DNA from: CBDUEV01 sp965366365
GTDB lineage: Bacteria; Actinomycetota; Acidimicrobiia; Spongiisociales; JAENVV01
Length of the DNA: 17,549 nt
Assembly (NCBI GenBank): GCA_965366365.1
Contig: CBDUEV010000063.1
Span: 1-17,549, forward strand
Direction: 5' to 3'
Every line of letters starts with the position of its first letter. Position 1 is the stretch's first letter. The notes beneath the pieces were generated by a model that made no database searches, was not told the origin of the DNA, and saw only the letters and a program-made list of their open reading frames with translations. The position numbers and the translations under genes are program-made. Below, piece after piece: positions 6,774 through 14,406 of this stretch.

Positions 6774-6830
6774 ACCCGAACCCAGGGTTCTGGACCGCCA
6801 TTTTGGACGTCTACAACCCTGGGTTCGGGT
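6774..6830. terminator. Long hairpin between convergent genes (bidirectional terminator or REP-like element)
   Basis: ACCCGAACCCAGGGTT (6774-6789) is perfectly complementary to AACCCTGGGTTCGGGT (6815-6830), with a 25-nt loop. It lies 38 bp after the surface-protein stop and 31 bp after the convergent oxidoreductase stop, so a bidirectional terminator is the simplest role. It lacks a U tract and its 16-bp arms are long for a terminator. A dispersed intergenic repeat is the alternative. Confidence 0.55.
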
Positions 6831-6861
6831 ACTCCGCCACCGTGGGTGAGGGGCGGCCGGG

Positions 6862-9084
6862 CTAGCCGGCGGCCGAAATGTGCACCGGGATGCCGTTCAA
6901 GGTGGCGTTACCGGACAGCGGGTCGATGACGGCCTCGTCAGTGAGGACGTTGGAGTTGGCGCCGGGGCGGGCCGCCGCCACTCGCAGACGGCTGCCCTCG
7001 GCGTCGTGCCCCCATCCATGCGGGAGCGAGACGACGCCGGGCCGAATCCCTTCGGTTACCTCGACGGGCACCTCCAGTTCACCTACTCGGGACCGCACGG
7101 TCACCCGCTCGCCCGTCTCGACCCCGGCGGCTGCCGCATCCTCGGGATGTATATGAAGAGTGCAGCGCTCCTTGCCTTTCACCAGCACCTCGACGTTGTG
7201 CATCCAAGAATTATTCGACCGAATGTGGCGCCGCCCCACGAGCAGCATCCCGTCGTCATGGCCGGCTGACAGGGCGTCCGCCAACCGCCTGATATCCGCC
7301 AGCAAGGCGTCAGGCGCCAGCTCCACCATGCCGGACTCCGTTTCGAGAGCCAGCGGGAGGCGCGGCTCGAGCGGCCCCAGATCCACGCCGTGCGGGTTCT
7401 CCTCCAGCGTGTCCAGGGACAACCCGTCTGGCTTGGCGCCGAACCCGTCGCCATAGGGGCCGGACCGAAGTCGCAGGTCGAGCAGCTTTTCGGGTCCGGA
7501 CCGGGCCGCCAGCGCTTCATGGACCTCCACCGGATCGCGCCCGAACGCCGGGGAGGCGGGGTTGGCGACAGCCTTCTGGACCTGATCGGCCACGATCGCC
7601 TCGCTCATCTTTTCAGGCGTCGTCTCCATCTCCATGAGCAGAGCGGCCAGGCGCAGGATCGTCTCCCACTCGTCGGGTTGATCATCGGGACGCGAGAGGA
7701 TGGCCGGCGAGTAATTCGCCACGTTCCGAACGGCCAGCGTGTAGAAGGCCACGTCGTAGTGGGACCGTTCCAGAGCGGAAGGCGGCGGCAGAATGACATC
7801 GGCGTGACGGGTCGTCTCGTTGATGTAAGGGTCGAGAGACACCATGAACTCGAGGCTCGACAGCGCCTCCTCGAGACGATCGGAGTTGGGTGTCGAGCGG
7901 ACCGGGTTGCCGGCCACCGTCACCATCGCCCTCACTTGTCCGGGTCCGGCGGTTTCGATCTCTTCGGCCAAGGCTGCCACTGGTAGTTCGCTTCGTACCT
8001 CGGGGTGTCCGCTGACCCTCGACTGTGATCGTCCTACCCGAAACCCCCTGCCGCCCGCCTTGGACCGTGGCGTGGCAATGGCCGGGAGGGGGAACATCGC
8101 TCCTCCTGGCGCGTCCAGGTTGCCGGTGACGGCGTTGAGGACGTCTGCCAGCCAGGATGCAAGGGTGCCGAACGGGGTCGTGTGGGTCCCGATCCGCCCG
8201 TAGACGACCGCCGTCGGAGCGTCGGCCAACTCCCGTGCGATCCCACGAATGACCCCTTCCTCGACGCCGCACCACGGCGCCACCGTGGCAGGCTCGAATC
8301 CAGCCGCGGCTGCCCCCACCTCGGCGAGACCGCCGAAGTGTTCCGGCAGGGGGGCGATCCGGCCCTCGTCCACCAACACGTGGAGGAGACCCAGCAAGAA
8401 GGCGGCATCGGTCCCCGGTCTCAGCGCCACATGCTGGTCAGCCGCCTCGGCTGTCTTGGTCCGTCGCGGATCCACAACCACGACTTTGCCACCCCGCTCC
8501 CTGATTGCCTGCATACGCCCCGGCCAATCGGGGGCGGTCGCCAGCGAGCCGTTCGATTCGTACGGATTGGCGCCGAGCATCAGGAGATAGTCGGTTCGGT
8601 CGATGTCGGGAACCGGGATGAGATCCGGATTGCCGAACATGAAGCCGCACGACACGTGTTTCGGCATTTGATCGACGGTCGACGCAGAGAAGAGGTTGCG
8701 CGTCGCCAAGGCCTTGATCAGAGGACGAAGGTAGAGCCCGGCGGAGAGGTTGTGCGTGTTCGGATTGCCGAGATAGAGAGCGACGGCATCTCGCCCCCGA
8801 TCGGCGATGATGGGTAGAAAGCGAGCCTCGATCACGGCAAACGCCTCATCCCAGCTCACTTCCACAAACTCGCCCTCCCGCTTCACCACCGGACGACGAA
8901 GCCTGTCGGGATCGTTGTGGAGCTTCCCCAGGGTGGAACCCTTCGGGCAGATGAACCCGTGCGAGAACACATCCTGCAAGTCGCCGCGTATCCGGCCCAC
9001 CTCGCCATTGGAGACCGTGATCTCCAAACCGCACGTTGCTTCGCAGAGTGGGCACGTCCGGTAGGCAAGGGTTGGTTCGCTCAT
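6862..9084 (-). CDS. Molybdopterin-dependent oxidoreductase, [4Fe-4S]-containing catalytic subunit
   Basis: A 740-aa member of the DMSO reductase/formate dehydrogenase superfamily (BisC/FdhF-like). The N-terminal [4Fe-4S] motif is C11-x2-C14-x3-C18 ... C46 in CPLCEATC and FICPKGS. The Mo-bis-MGD domains follow, with LGANPYESNG, VVVDPRRTKTA, TVAGNPVRSTPN and VILPPPSALE. A C-terminal molybdopterin-dinucleotide-binding domain contains RRHIRSNNSWMHN and SLPHGWGHD. C146, in VDQMPKHVSCGFMFGN, sits where the Mo-ligating residue is expected. No twin-arginine signal is seen, so it is probably cytoplasmic. No electron-transfer subunit, chaperone or cofactor gene adjoins it. Start: ATG behind AAGGAGG with a short 3-nt spacer. 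The substrate cannot be told; formate dehydrogenase-like enzyme is only a guess. Confidence 0.88.
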   Translation of the reverse strand: MSEPTLAYRTCPLCEATCGLEITVSNGEVGRIRGDLQDVFSHGFICPKGSTLGKLHNDPDRLRRPVVKREGEFVEVSWDEAFAVIEARFLPIIADRGRDAVALYLGNPNTHNLSAGLYLRPLIKALATRNLFSASTVDQMPKHVSCGFMFGNPDLIPVPDIDRTDYLLMLGANPYESNGSLATAPDWPGRMQAIRERGGKVVVVDPRRTKTAEAADQHVALRPGTDAAFLLGLLHVLVDEGRIAPLPEHFGGLAEVGAAAAGFEPATVAPWCGVEEGVIRGIARELADAPTAVVYGRIGTHTTPFGTLASWLADVLNAVTGNLDAPGGAMFPLPAIATPRSKAGGRGFRVGRSQSRVSGHPEVRSELPVAALAEEIETAGPGQVRAMVTVAGNPVRSTPNSDRLEEALSSLEFMVSLDPYINETTRHADVILPPPSALERSHYDVAFYTLAVRNVANYSPAILSRPDDQPDEWETILRLAALLMEMETTPEKMSEAIVADQVQKAVANPASPAFGRDPVEVHEALAARSGPEKLLDLRLRSGPYGDGFGAKPDGLSLDTLEENPHGVDLGPLEPRLPLALETESGMVELAPDALLADIRRLADALSAGHDDGMLLVGRRHIRSNNSWMHNVEVLVKGKERCTLHIHPEDAAAAGVETGERVTVRSRVGELEVPVEVTEGIRPGVVSLPHGWGHDAEGSRLRVAAARPGANSNVLTDEAVIDPLSGNATLNGIPVHISAAG

Positions 9085-9105
9085 GGGCCTCCTTGGGATA
9101 CACAG

Positions 9106-9111
9106 AGGCTA
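9106..9111 (-). promoter_or_regulatory. Candidate -10 box of the oxidoreductase gene
   Basis: On the minus strand TAGCCT lies 21 nt upstream of the ATG at 9084. It would yield a short leader of about 15 nt holding the AAGGAGG Shine-Dalgarno. No good -35 match is visible. Confidence 0.35.
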
Positions 9112-9146
9112 CCCCGCTCAGGTAGGCGTCGGCGGACGGAGAATGA

Positions 9147-9176
9147 GATACGCCGGCCCAAGCGGGCCGGCGTATC
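9147..9176 (-). terminator. Strong terminator-like hairpin, 13-bp stem
   Basis: GATACGCCGGCCC (9147-9159) pairs perfectly with GGGCCGGCGTATC (9164-9176) around an AAGC loop. On the minus strand it is followed by TCATTCT, a weak T-rich tail. It sits 12 bp after the stop of the doubtful 35-codon minus-strand ORF. It could therefore terminate a short minus-strand transcript before the oxidoreductase promoter. No plus-strand gene ends nearby. Confidence 0.5.
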
Positions 9177-9238
9177 CAGGAGGACCTTCTACTTCTTCAG
9201 CGAGGCATCAGCTCTTACTCGAGCTCTTGCCGACGTCC

Positions 9239-9256
9239 TTGTGAAATTCTTCACTA
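9239..9256. promoter_or_regulatory. Rex-like or CRP/FNR-like operator palindrome
   Basis: TTGTGAA-ATTC-TTCACTA differs at one position from TTGTGAA-N4-TTCACAA, the Rex operator pattern (NADH/NAD+ sensing). It equally fits TGTGA-N6-TCACA of the CRP/FNR family with one mismatch. It lies 155 bp upstream of the molybdoenzyme start, where redox or catabolite control would be sensible. Which regulator binds cannot be decided from the sequence. Confidence 0.45.
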
Positions 9257-9396
9257 TGTTGGATCCCAGGCTAACCGAACCGCTGTCTTTGATCACTCAC
9301 CCCTCTCTCGGCCGCATTAAGAGAGCCTTCAGAACAGAACGGTAGGTTTGTGTCGATCGCCACGCACGCGTGAGGATCAGCGCCTAGGGGGGTTGG

Positions 9397-9447
9397 ATCC
9401 GGGGATGCTCACTACCTGGCAAAGGGGGGAAGGGAGCATCCCCGGAT
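9397..9447 (+). promoter_or_regulatory. 13-bp inverted repeat upstream of the regulator operon
   Basis: ATCCGGGGATGCT (9397-9409) and AGCATCCCCGGAT (9435-9447) are perfect inverted copies around a 25-nt purine-rich loop (CTGGCAAAGGGGGGAAGGG). The element ends 28 bp before the ATG at 9476. If transcription begins near 9355 from the weak TAGGTT box, it is a leader hairpin. Otherwise it may be an operator, for example for autoregulation. It matches no riboswitch class I recognise. Confidence 0.45.
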
Positions 9448-9475
9448 TCCTCGAAAGGGAAGCAGGACGAAGGCA

Positions 9476-9679
9476 ATGCACACGTTCATCGTTCGGGTAT
9501 GGGACGAAGGTTCGAGCGAGGCAACGCCCCAGTTACGAGGGGTTCTGGAGCATGTCCCGAGCCGCACTGAACACACCTTTCACTCGACCGAACAGCTGGT
9601 CGATCTGCTTTCTCGCCCACGGCCGGACACCGTGACACCGACCGACGAAGCGGAAGACCAACCGTCGGCAGCCGAGTGA
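9476..9679 (+). CDS. Small hypothetical protein preceding a BTAD regulator
   Basis: A 67-aa protein with the pattern MHTFIVRVW ... LRGVLEHVPS ... FHSTEQLVDLL, followed by a hydrophilic tail. From memory, short proteins of this pattern (FVVRxW, LRGxVEHVPSG, F-x-S-x-x-E-L) occur beside BTAD/SARP or LuxR-type regulators in actinobacteria and Chloroflexota, and their function is unknown. It lies 62 bp upstream of and co-directional with such a regulator, so co-transcription is likely. ATG at 9476 is preceded by GACGAAGGC, a weak ribosome-binding site. The composition has no membrane segment. It could be a small modulator or partner of the downstream regulator, which is inference. Confidence 0.68.
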   Translation: MHTFIVRVWDEGSSEATPQLRGVLEHVPSRTEHTFHSTEQLVDLLSRPRPDTVTPTDEAEDQPSAAE

Positions 9680-9741
9680 CTTCGCGCCCAACGCCGAGTC
9701 CGGCCACGTAGTGTGAGAACCCGACCCCACCAGAGGACAGT

Positions 9742-12700
9742 TTGACCTCGAAGCCAACGAACCGTCGCCAGATTCAGCCCTCCAGCCTGCGACGGGCGCG
9801 ACTCGAGCACCGGCTCGACGCCGGCCTCGCCCACCGTTTGACCGCGATCGTGGCAGGCGTCGGCTCCGGCAAGACGGTCATGCTGCGCCACTGGGCACAG
9901 GACCGACCCGTCGCCTGGCACACCGTCTCGAGCGCCGACGCAGAACTCGCCAACCTGGTGCGATCGATCCTCGACGCCCTCCGCCTCCGCCTCCCCAAGC
10001 TGTCCAGCGAACTGTCCCTCGCCGTTGAGGGCGCGCTCGGTCCCGACGGAGGCAACGACGGAGGACGTGCGGAGGGACTGGCCGCCCTCGTCTGCGAGGA
10101 GATGAGCACCGTCATGTCGAATCGAGAGGTCGTGCTGATCCTCGACGACATCCACCGACTTTCGAAGGCGGGGGCCCGTTTCGTCGGTGCCCTCTGCATG
10201 AACGCTCCTCAGCCGCTCCGCATCTATGCCGCGTCCCGGGAACCGATGCCCTTCAGGGTGACTCGGCTGGCCCTCGAGGGTCACCTTTTCGAGTTCCCTG
10301 CCGAGGACCTGGCGTTCACCGTGGAAGAGACCGAGCAACTGCTCGAGCTGATCGCCGGACCGGGACGATCGGTGCCGACCGCCGACCTCGTCGAGCGGAC
10401 GGGAGGCTGGGCTGCCGGCACTCGGTTGGCAGCCGAAGCCCTTCGCCATGAGCCGGATTCCGAGCTCGACGACCTCATGCCGACCCGCGGTACCGGACCG
10501 CTGTTCGACTACCTCGCCGAGGAGGTGATCGGCAACGAACCCAAACACGTACGGGAGCTCCTGGCGACGAGTGCCCTGGTGCCCTGGATCACCACGGACC
10601 TCGCCGACGCCCTAGGCGTCGGGAAGGGCGCCGCCAGCCTCGATCTCGCCCGTCAGCGCGGGATCTACTTCGTGGGGACGGACCGATGGCCGGCCGCCGA
10701 CCGGCTGGCACCGGTAATGCGCTCCTATCTGTTGGAGTCACCGTGGATGGAGAAGGTCGACCGCGCCGCCGCCCTCGAGACAGCCGGACAGTGGTTCGAG
10801 CGGGTCGGAGCTCTCGCTGAAGCCCTGGCATCTCACCAGAGTGCCGGCCGCGCCGAAGCGACCGCTTCGCTCATCGAGCGAGGCGGATCGGCGCTTCTCG
10901 CCACGGGGGCGGGCCGGGTGGTGGAGGCCTGCGAGTCCCTTCCACCGGCGCTCCGTGCCGACGGGGTCTCCGAAGTCGAGGGTGAAGCGCGACTGATGAT
11001 CGGGGACTGGGATGGCGCCCTCAACTGCCTTCGCCGGGTTGCCCCCACCGACGGAGCGATGACGGCGGGCCTGGCCTGGAGGATGGGCCTCCTTCTCCAC
11101 CTGCGAGGCGAACTCGACGACGCCATCGAGGCGTACCGGCGGGGACTCATCGACGGTTCCGATCGCACCAACGAGTCTCTACTTCAGGCGTGGACTGCGT
11201 CGGCGCTCTGGCTCAAAGGCGATCATGAGTCGTGCCGGATCCTCGCCGCTTCGGCGATGGACCTCGCCCACGCCGCCGGCGACGACCGGGCCCTGGCGGC
11301 AGCCCACACCGTGGCCGCCATGGTGGCGGCATTGGACGGCGACCGGAATGCCAACGACGCCCACTACCTGCGGGGTCTCGAGCACGCCGGACGCGCCCAA
11401 GACCTCCTCCAGACGATTCGCATCCGCGCCAACCGCGGGTCGCGCAGTCTCGAGGAGGGTGAGTACTCCGAGGCGCTCGAAGAGCTCGACGTCGCCCTTC
11501 GGCTCGCCGACCTGGCCGGTTTCGCTTCGTTCCGCGCCCTGGCGCTCAGCAACCGGGGCCAGGTCCACCTCCACCAGGGTCGCCTCGAGGAGGCCGTGGC
11601 CGACCTTGAAGAGGCTCGCCGAGCGTTCCGCAGTGTGGGATCCAGCCTCGAATCGTATGCGCTCGGACATCTCGGCGACGTGTACCGCCTGCGGGGCGAC
11701 CACGCTCTCGCCAAAGCGGCGTACGAACAAGCCATCGCCCTCGCCGAACGGTCGGGAGACCTCCAAGGGTTGGTGCCCGCTCAGGCCGGACTGGCCACCC
11801 TCAGCGTGTTCGACGATCTCGAACAAGCGGCCGAACTAGCAGATCGTGCCGTGGCCAACGATTCGGTCCTCGGGCATGTTCAGGCGCTCATCGCGTCGGG
11901 GTGGGTGGCACACCATGCCGGGGACGATGAAAGGGCGATCGAGTCAGCCGGCAAGGCCGCAGACCTCGCCAGCGCTCGTCGCGACCGGCCAGGCCTGGCC
12001 GAAGCCCTCGAGCTGCAGGCCGCCGGCGAGCGGGAGCCCTCCAAGGCCGTCAACCTGCTCCACCAAGCACGCCGGATATGGGAACAGGTAGGGGATCCCC
12101 TCAGGGCCGCACGCGTCGATGTTGCCCTTGCCAAGGCGGGAATCGGCCCCGAGTCGGTCGACCTGGCTCGATCGGCGGCGCGTCGGTTGCGCAGGCTAGG
12201 GGGCCTGGGATTGGCGCGCGACGTGGACCAGTTGATCGACGAGCTCCAACCGTCGCGGCCGGCGGTGTCCATCAGGACGCTCGGCGGGTTCGCCGTGGTG
12301 AGGGGAGGCACCGCCGTCGCCTCCAGCGAATGGCAATCGAAGAAGGCTCGCGAGCTACTGAAGCTCTTGGTGGCGGCGCGCGGCCGGACTCAGCATCGCG
12401 AGGTTCTCATGGATCGGCTCTGGCCGGACGACGATCCGGCAAAGACGTCCAACCGGCTTTCCGTGGCGCTGTCGACCGTGCGGTCTGTTCTCGATCCGGA
12501 CAAGGCCCATCCCCCGGATCACTACCTCACCGGCGACCGCGACGCCCTCGGCCTGGCCCTCGATCTCATCGACGTGGACATCGAGGTCTTCTTGAGCAGC
12601 GCCGAACGCGGGCTCGAGTTGTGGAATCGAGGCGAACGCGAGACCGGGATCTCGCTGTTGGAGTCTGCCGAGGCCCTCTACGTCGGGGACTTCCTGGAAG

Positions 12701-13014
12701 AGGACCTCTACGCCGAGTGGTCGATCGCGGTACGAGAGGGATGCCGGAGCGTCTACATGCAGTTGGGAGGGGTTCTCGGCGGAGCGTATCTGAGCGAGAG
12801 CGACTACGACGCGGCCGGTCGGTTGTTCCTGCGGATGCTGGAGCGTGACCGATTTCATGAGGTTGCCCACCTCGGCCTGGTTCGGTCGATGACCAAGCTG
12901 GGCCGGCACGGTGCGGCTCGGCGCCTCTACGGCCAGTATGTGGCGCGGATGCAGGAACTCGACGTCGAGGCAGCGCCGTTCCCCACGGACCAAGGGTCCC
13001 CCGCCACCCGATGA
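9742..13014 (+). CDS. MalT/SARP-like regulator: STAND ATPase, TPR-like repeats, C-terminal winged helix and BTAD
   Basis: A 1090-aa transcriptional activator-type protein. The Walker A motif is GVGSGKT (residues 39-45) and Walker B is VVLILDDIH (D135/D136), followed by AASREPMPFR and ELIAGPG as in MalT-type STAND NTPases. Residues of about 340-840 are helical TPR-like repeats (for example GEYSEALEELDVALRLADLAG and GRLEEAVADLEEARRAF). From V842, VSIRTLGGFAVVRGG begins an OmpR-type winged helix (to about 925), including KARELLKLLVAARGR and LMDRLWPDDDPAKTSNRL. BTAD follows (about 935-1075). This order is the reverse of classical AfsR-type SARPs, which carry the DNA-binding domain first. It probably couples ATP/ligand sensing to DNA binding in the cytoplasm. 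The start is TTG, with AGAGGA 4 nt upstream. Targets are unknown: the molybdoenzyme, the MFS gene or itself. Confidence 0.87.
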   Translation: MTSKPTNRRQIQPSSLRRARLEHRLDAGLAHRLTAIVAGVGSGKTVMLRHWAQDRPVAWHTVSSADAELANLVRSILDALRLRLPKLSSELSLAVEGALGPDGGNDGGRAEGLAALVCEEMSTVMSNREVVLILDDIHRLSKAGARFVGALCMNAPQPLRIYAASREPMPFRVTRLALEGHLFEFPAEDLAFTVEETEQLLELIAGPGRSVPTADLVERTGGWAAGTRLAAEALRHEPDSELDDLMPTRGTGPLFDYLAEEVIGNEPKHVRELLATSALVPWITTDLADALGVGKGAASLDLARQRGIYFVGTDRWPAADRLAPVMRSYLLESPWMEKVDRAAALETAGQWFERVGALAEALASHQSAGRAEATASLIERGGSALLATGAGRVVEACESLPPALRADGVSEVEGEARLMIGDWDGALNCLRRVAPTDGAMTAGLAWRMGLLLHLRGELDDAIEAYRRGLIDGSDRTNESLLQAWTASALWLKGDHESCRILAASAMDLAHAAGDDRALAAAHTVAAMVAALDGDRNANDAHYLRGLEHAGRAQDLLQTIRIRANRGSRSLEEGEYSEALEELDVALRLADLAGFASFRALALSNRGQVHLHQGRLEEAVADLEEARRAFRSVGSSLESYALGHLGDVYRLRGDHALAKAAYEQAIALAERSGDLQGLVPAQAGLATLSVFDDLEQAAELADRAVANDSVLGHVQALIASGWVAHHAGDDERAIESAGKAADLASARRDRPGLAEALELQAAGEREPSKAVNLLHQARRIWEQVGDPLRAARVDVALAKAGIGPESVDLARSAARRLRRLGGLGLARDVDQLIDELQPSRPAVSIRTLGGFAVVRGGTAVASSEWQSKKARELLKLLVAARGRTQHREVLMDRLWPDDDPAKTSNRLSVALSTVRSVLDPDKAHPPDHYLTGDRDALGLALDLIDVDIEVFLSSAERGLELWNRGERETGISLLESAEALYVGDFLEEDLYAEWSIAVREGCRSVYMQLGGVLGGAYLSESDYDAAGRLFLRMLERDRFHEVAHLGLVRSMTKLGRHGAARRLYGQYVARMQELDVEAAPFPTDQGSPATR

Positions 13015-13083
13015 TGGGGCGGCGAGTCATCCACACCGGCTGAGCCACGACCGCCCAACCCGGACCCGCTCCACCACGATCGC

Positions 13084-13089
13084 TATCCT
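13084..13089 (+). promoter_or_regulatory. Candidate leaderless -10 box of the MFS gene
   Basis: TATCCT ends 6 nt before the ATG at 13096 and no Shine-Dalgarno precedes that ATG. This spacing predicts a transcription start at or next to the start codon, the usual leaderless arrangement in actinobacteria. No clear -35 is seen. Confidence 0.5.
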
Positions 13090-13095
13090 CAACCA

Positions 13096-14358
13096 ATGTC
13101 CGAGGCGGCCCGGCGGGTCCGACGAACCTACCTCCTGTTGACAGCATTCTCGACGCTCGCCGCGTCCTTCATCTGGGGCGTCAACACCCTCTTCCTCCTC
13201 GACGCTGGACTGTCCAATGCCGAGGCCTTTGGCGCCAATGCCTTCTACACCGTCGGGCTGGTCCTCTTCGAGATCCCCACCGGCGTCGTGGCCGACGCCT
13301 GGGGTCGCCGGATCTCGTACCTCCTGGGAGCATTCACACTGCTCGTTTCCACCCTGCTGTACCTCGCCATGTGGCAGATCGAGGCACCCTTCTGGGGCTG
13401 GGCGGCGGCTTCGATGAGCATCGGGCTGGGCTACACCTTCTTCTCAGGCGCGGTCGAAGCGTGGCTCGTGGATGCTCTCACTCAGGCGGAGTACACCGAC
13501 GACCTGGAGATTGTCTTCGGCCGGGGTCAGACGGTCTCGGGAGCGGCCATGTTGGTGGGCTCCGTTGCCGGCGGTTTCGTCGCCCAGCTGACCAACCTCG
13601 GAGTGCCGTACATCCTCCGCTCGATCCTTCTGGTCTTGACCCTCGCCGGAGCTTGGTTCCTCATGCACGACGAAGGATTCACCCCGGACCGCAGCGCGGG
13701 TGCGCGCGAGGAGCTGCGAAGTATCGTCAAGAACTCCCTCGACCACGGCCTGCGCAACCCGCCACTTCGATGGGTCATGCTGGCAGCCCCGTTCTCGGCG
13801 GGGATCGGGGTCTATTCCTTCTACGCCATGCAGCCGTACCTGCTCGAGCTCTTCGGCGATGAGGCGGCCTTCGGCGTGGCCGGACTGGCGGCCGCCGCGG
13901 TGGCCGGGGCGCAGATCGTGGGAGGTCTCATCGTGCCGACGGTCCGAAAGATCTTCACCAGGCGAACCACGGCCCTGGTGGGTTCGGCCGCGGTGAGCGT
14001 GCTCGTTCTGGCGGGGATCGGAGCCACTTCGATCTTCTGGGTGGCGATCTCCCTCTTCGTGGTTTCTGCTGTCACCTCAGCCGCCACGGGGCCACTTCGC
14101 CAGGCATACGTCAACGGGCTGATTCCTTCGGAGCAGCGGGCGACGGTCCTTTCTTTCGATGGCCTGATGGGATCGACCGGAGGCGTTGTGGCGCAGCCCG
14201 CCCTCGGTCGGGTGGCGGATGTCTATGGCTACGGAACCTCCTATCTGGTGTGCGCGGCGATCCAGATCGGTGCCATTCCCTTCTTGTTGGCGGCTCGCCG
14301 GGAGAACGCCATTTCAGACCCGATCGTCGCCAACGCATCTGATGTCCACCGCCCCTGA
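13096..14358 (+). CDS. Major facilitator superfamily transporter
   Basis: A 420-aa integral membrane protein with about 12 hydrophobic segments, the usual MFS length. The MFS motif A appears after the second segment as GVVADAWGRR (residues 63-72). A central hydrophilic loop (about 190-215, HDEGFTPDRSAGAREE) separates the two six-helix halves, and the C-terminal half repeats the pattern (GRVADVYGYG). Substrate is not recognisable; both sugar and drug efflux members look like this. It starts leaderless after TATCCT. The GH13 gene follows closely (48 bp to its chosen start), so a shared locus for uptake or export of a glucan-derived compound is conceivable but unproven. Confidence 0.88.
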   Translation: MSEAARRVRRTYLLLTAFSTLAASFIWGVNTLFLLDAGLSNAEAFGANAFYTVGLVLFEIPTGVVADAWGRRISYLLGAFTLLVSTLLYLAMWQIEAPFWGWAAASMSIGLGYTFFSGAVEAWLVDALTQAEYTDDLEIVFGRGQTVSGAAMLVGSVAGGFVAQLTNLGVPYILRSILLVLTLAGAWFLMHDEGFTPDRSAGAREELRSIVKNSLDHGLRNPPLRWVMLAAPFSAGIGVYSFYAMQPYLLELFGDEAAFGVAGLAAAAVAGAQIVGGLIVPTVRKIFTRRTTALVGSAAVSVLVLAGIGATSIFWVAISLFVVSAVTSAATGPLRQAYVNGLIPSEQRATVLSFDGLMGSTGGVVAQPALGRVADVYGYGTSYLVCAAIQIGAIPFLLAARRENAISDPIVANASDVHRP

Positions 14359-14392
14359 GTGAGCTGTCGCCCTGGTTCGGAGCCCGGCCCGG

Positions 14393-14398
14393 TAGGCT
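14393..14398 (+). promoter_or_regulatory. Candidate -10 box of the GH13 gene
   Basis: TAGGCT lies 8 nt before GTG at 14407 and 2 nt before GTG at 14401. Only the 14407 start gives the leaderless spacing seen at neighbouring genes (6-7 nt), which supports that start. No -35 is evident, so the gene may instead be read from the MFS promoter. Confidence 0.35.
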
Positions 14399-14406
14399 CC
14401 GTGCCC

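Larger units (their letters stand above)
9085..9475. other. 391-bp divergent intergenic region rich in regulatory structure
   Basis: This lies between the divergent oxidoreductase (minus) and the small ORF plus regulator (plus). It holds the -10 candidate at 9106-9111, a 13-bp hairpin (9147-9176), a Rex/CRP-like palindrome (9239-9256), a weak TAGGTT -10 candidate on the plus strand (9343-9348) and a second 13-bp hairpin (9397-9447). A minus-strand ORF of 35 codons (GTG 9296 to TAG 9189), rich in Arg/Lys at its end, is followed by the first hairpin. Its coding status is doubtful because its SD-like AGGGG leaves only a 3-nt spacer. Confidence 0.5.

Noticed and set aside
9397..9447. Hairpin as a cyclic-di-GMP or other known riboswitch (CTGGCAAAG resembles GGGCAAACC)
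   Set aside because: Only a short resemblance is present; the second helix, tetraloop receptor and other conserved elements are missing.
9580..10548. Minus-strand 322-codon frame over the regulator
   Set aside because: It is antisense to the Walker A and B region of the regulator; no domain is recognisable in it.
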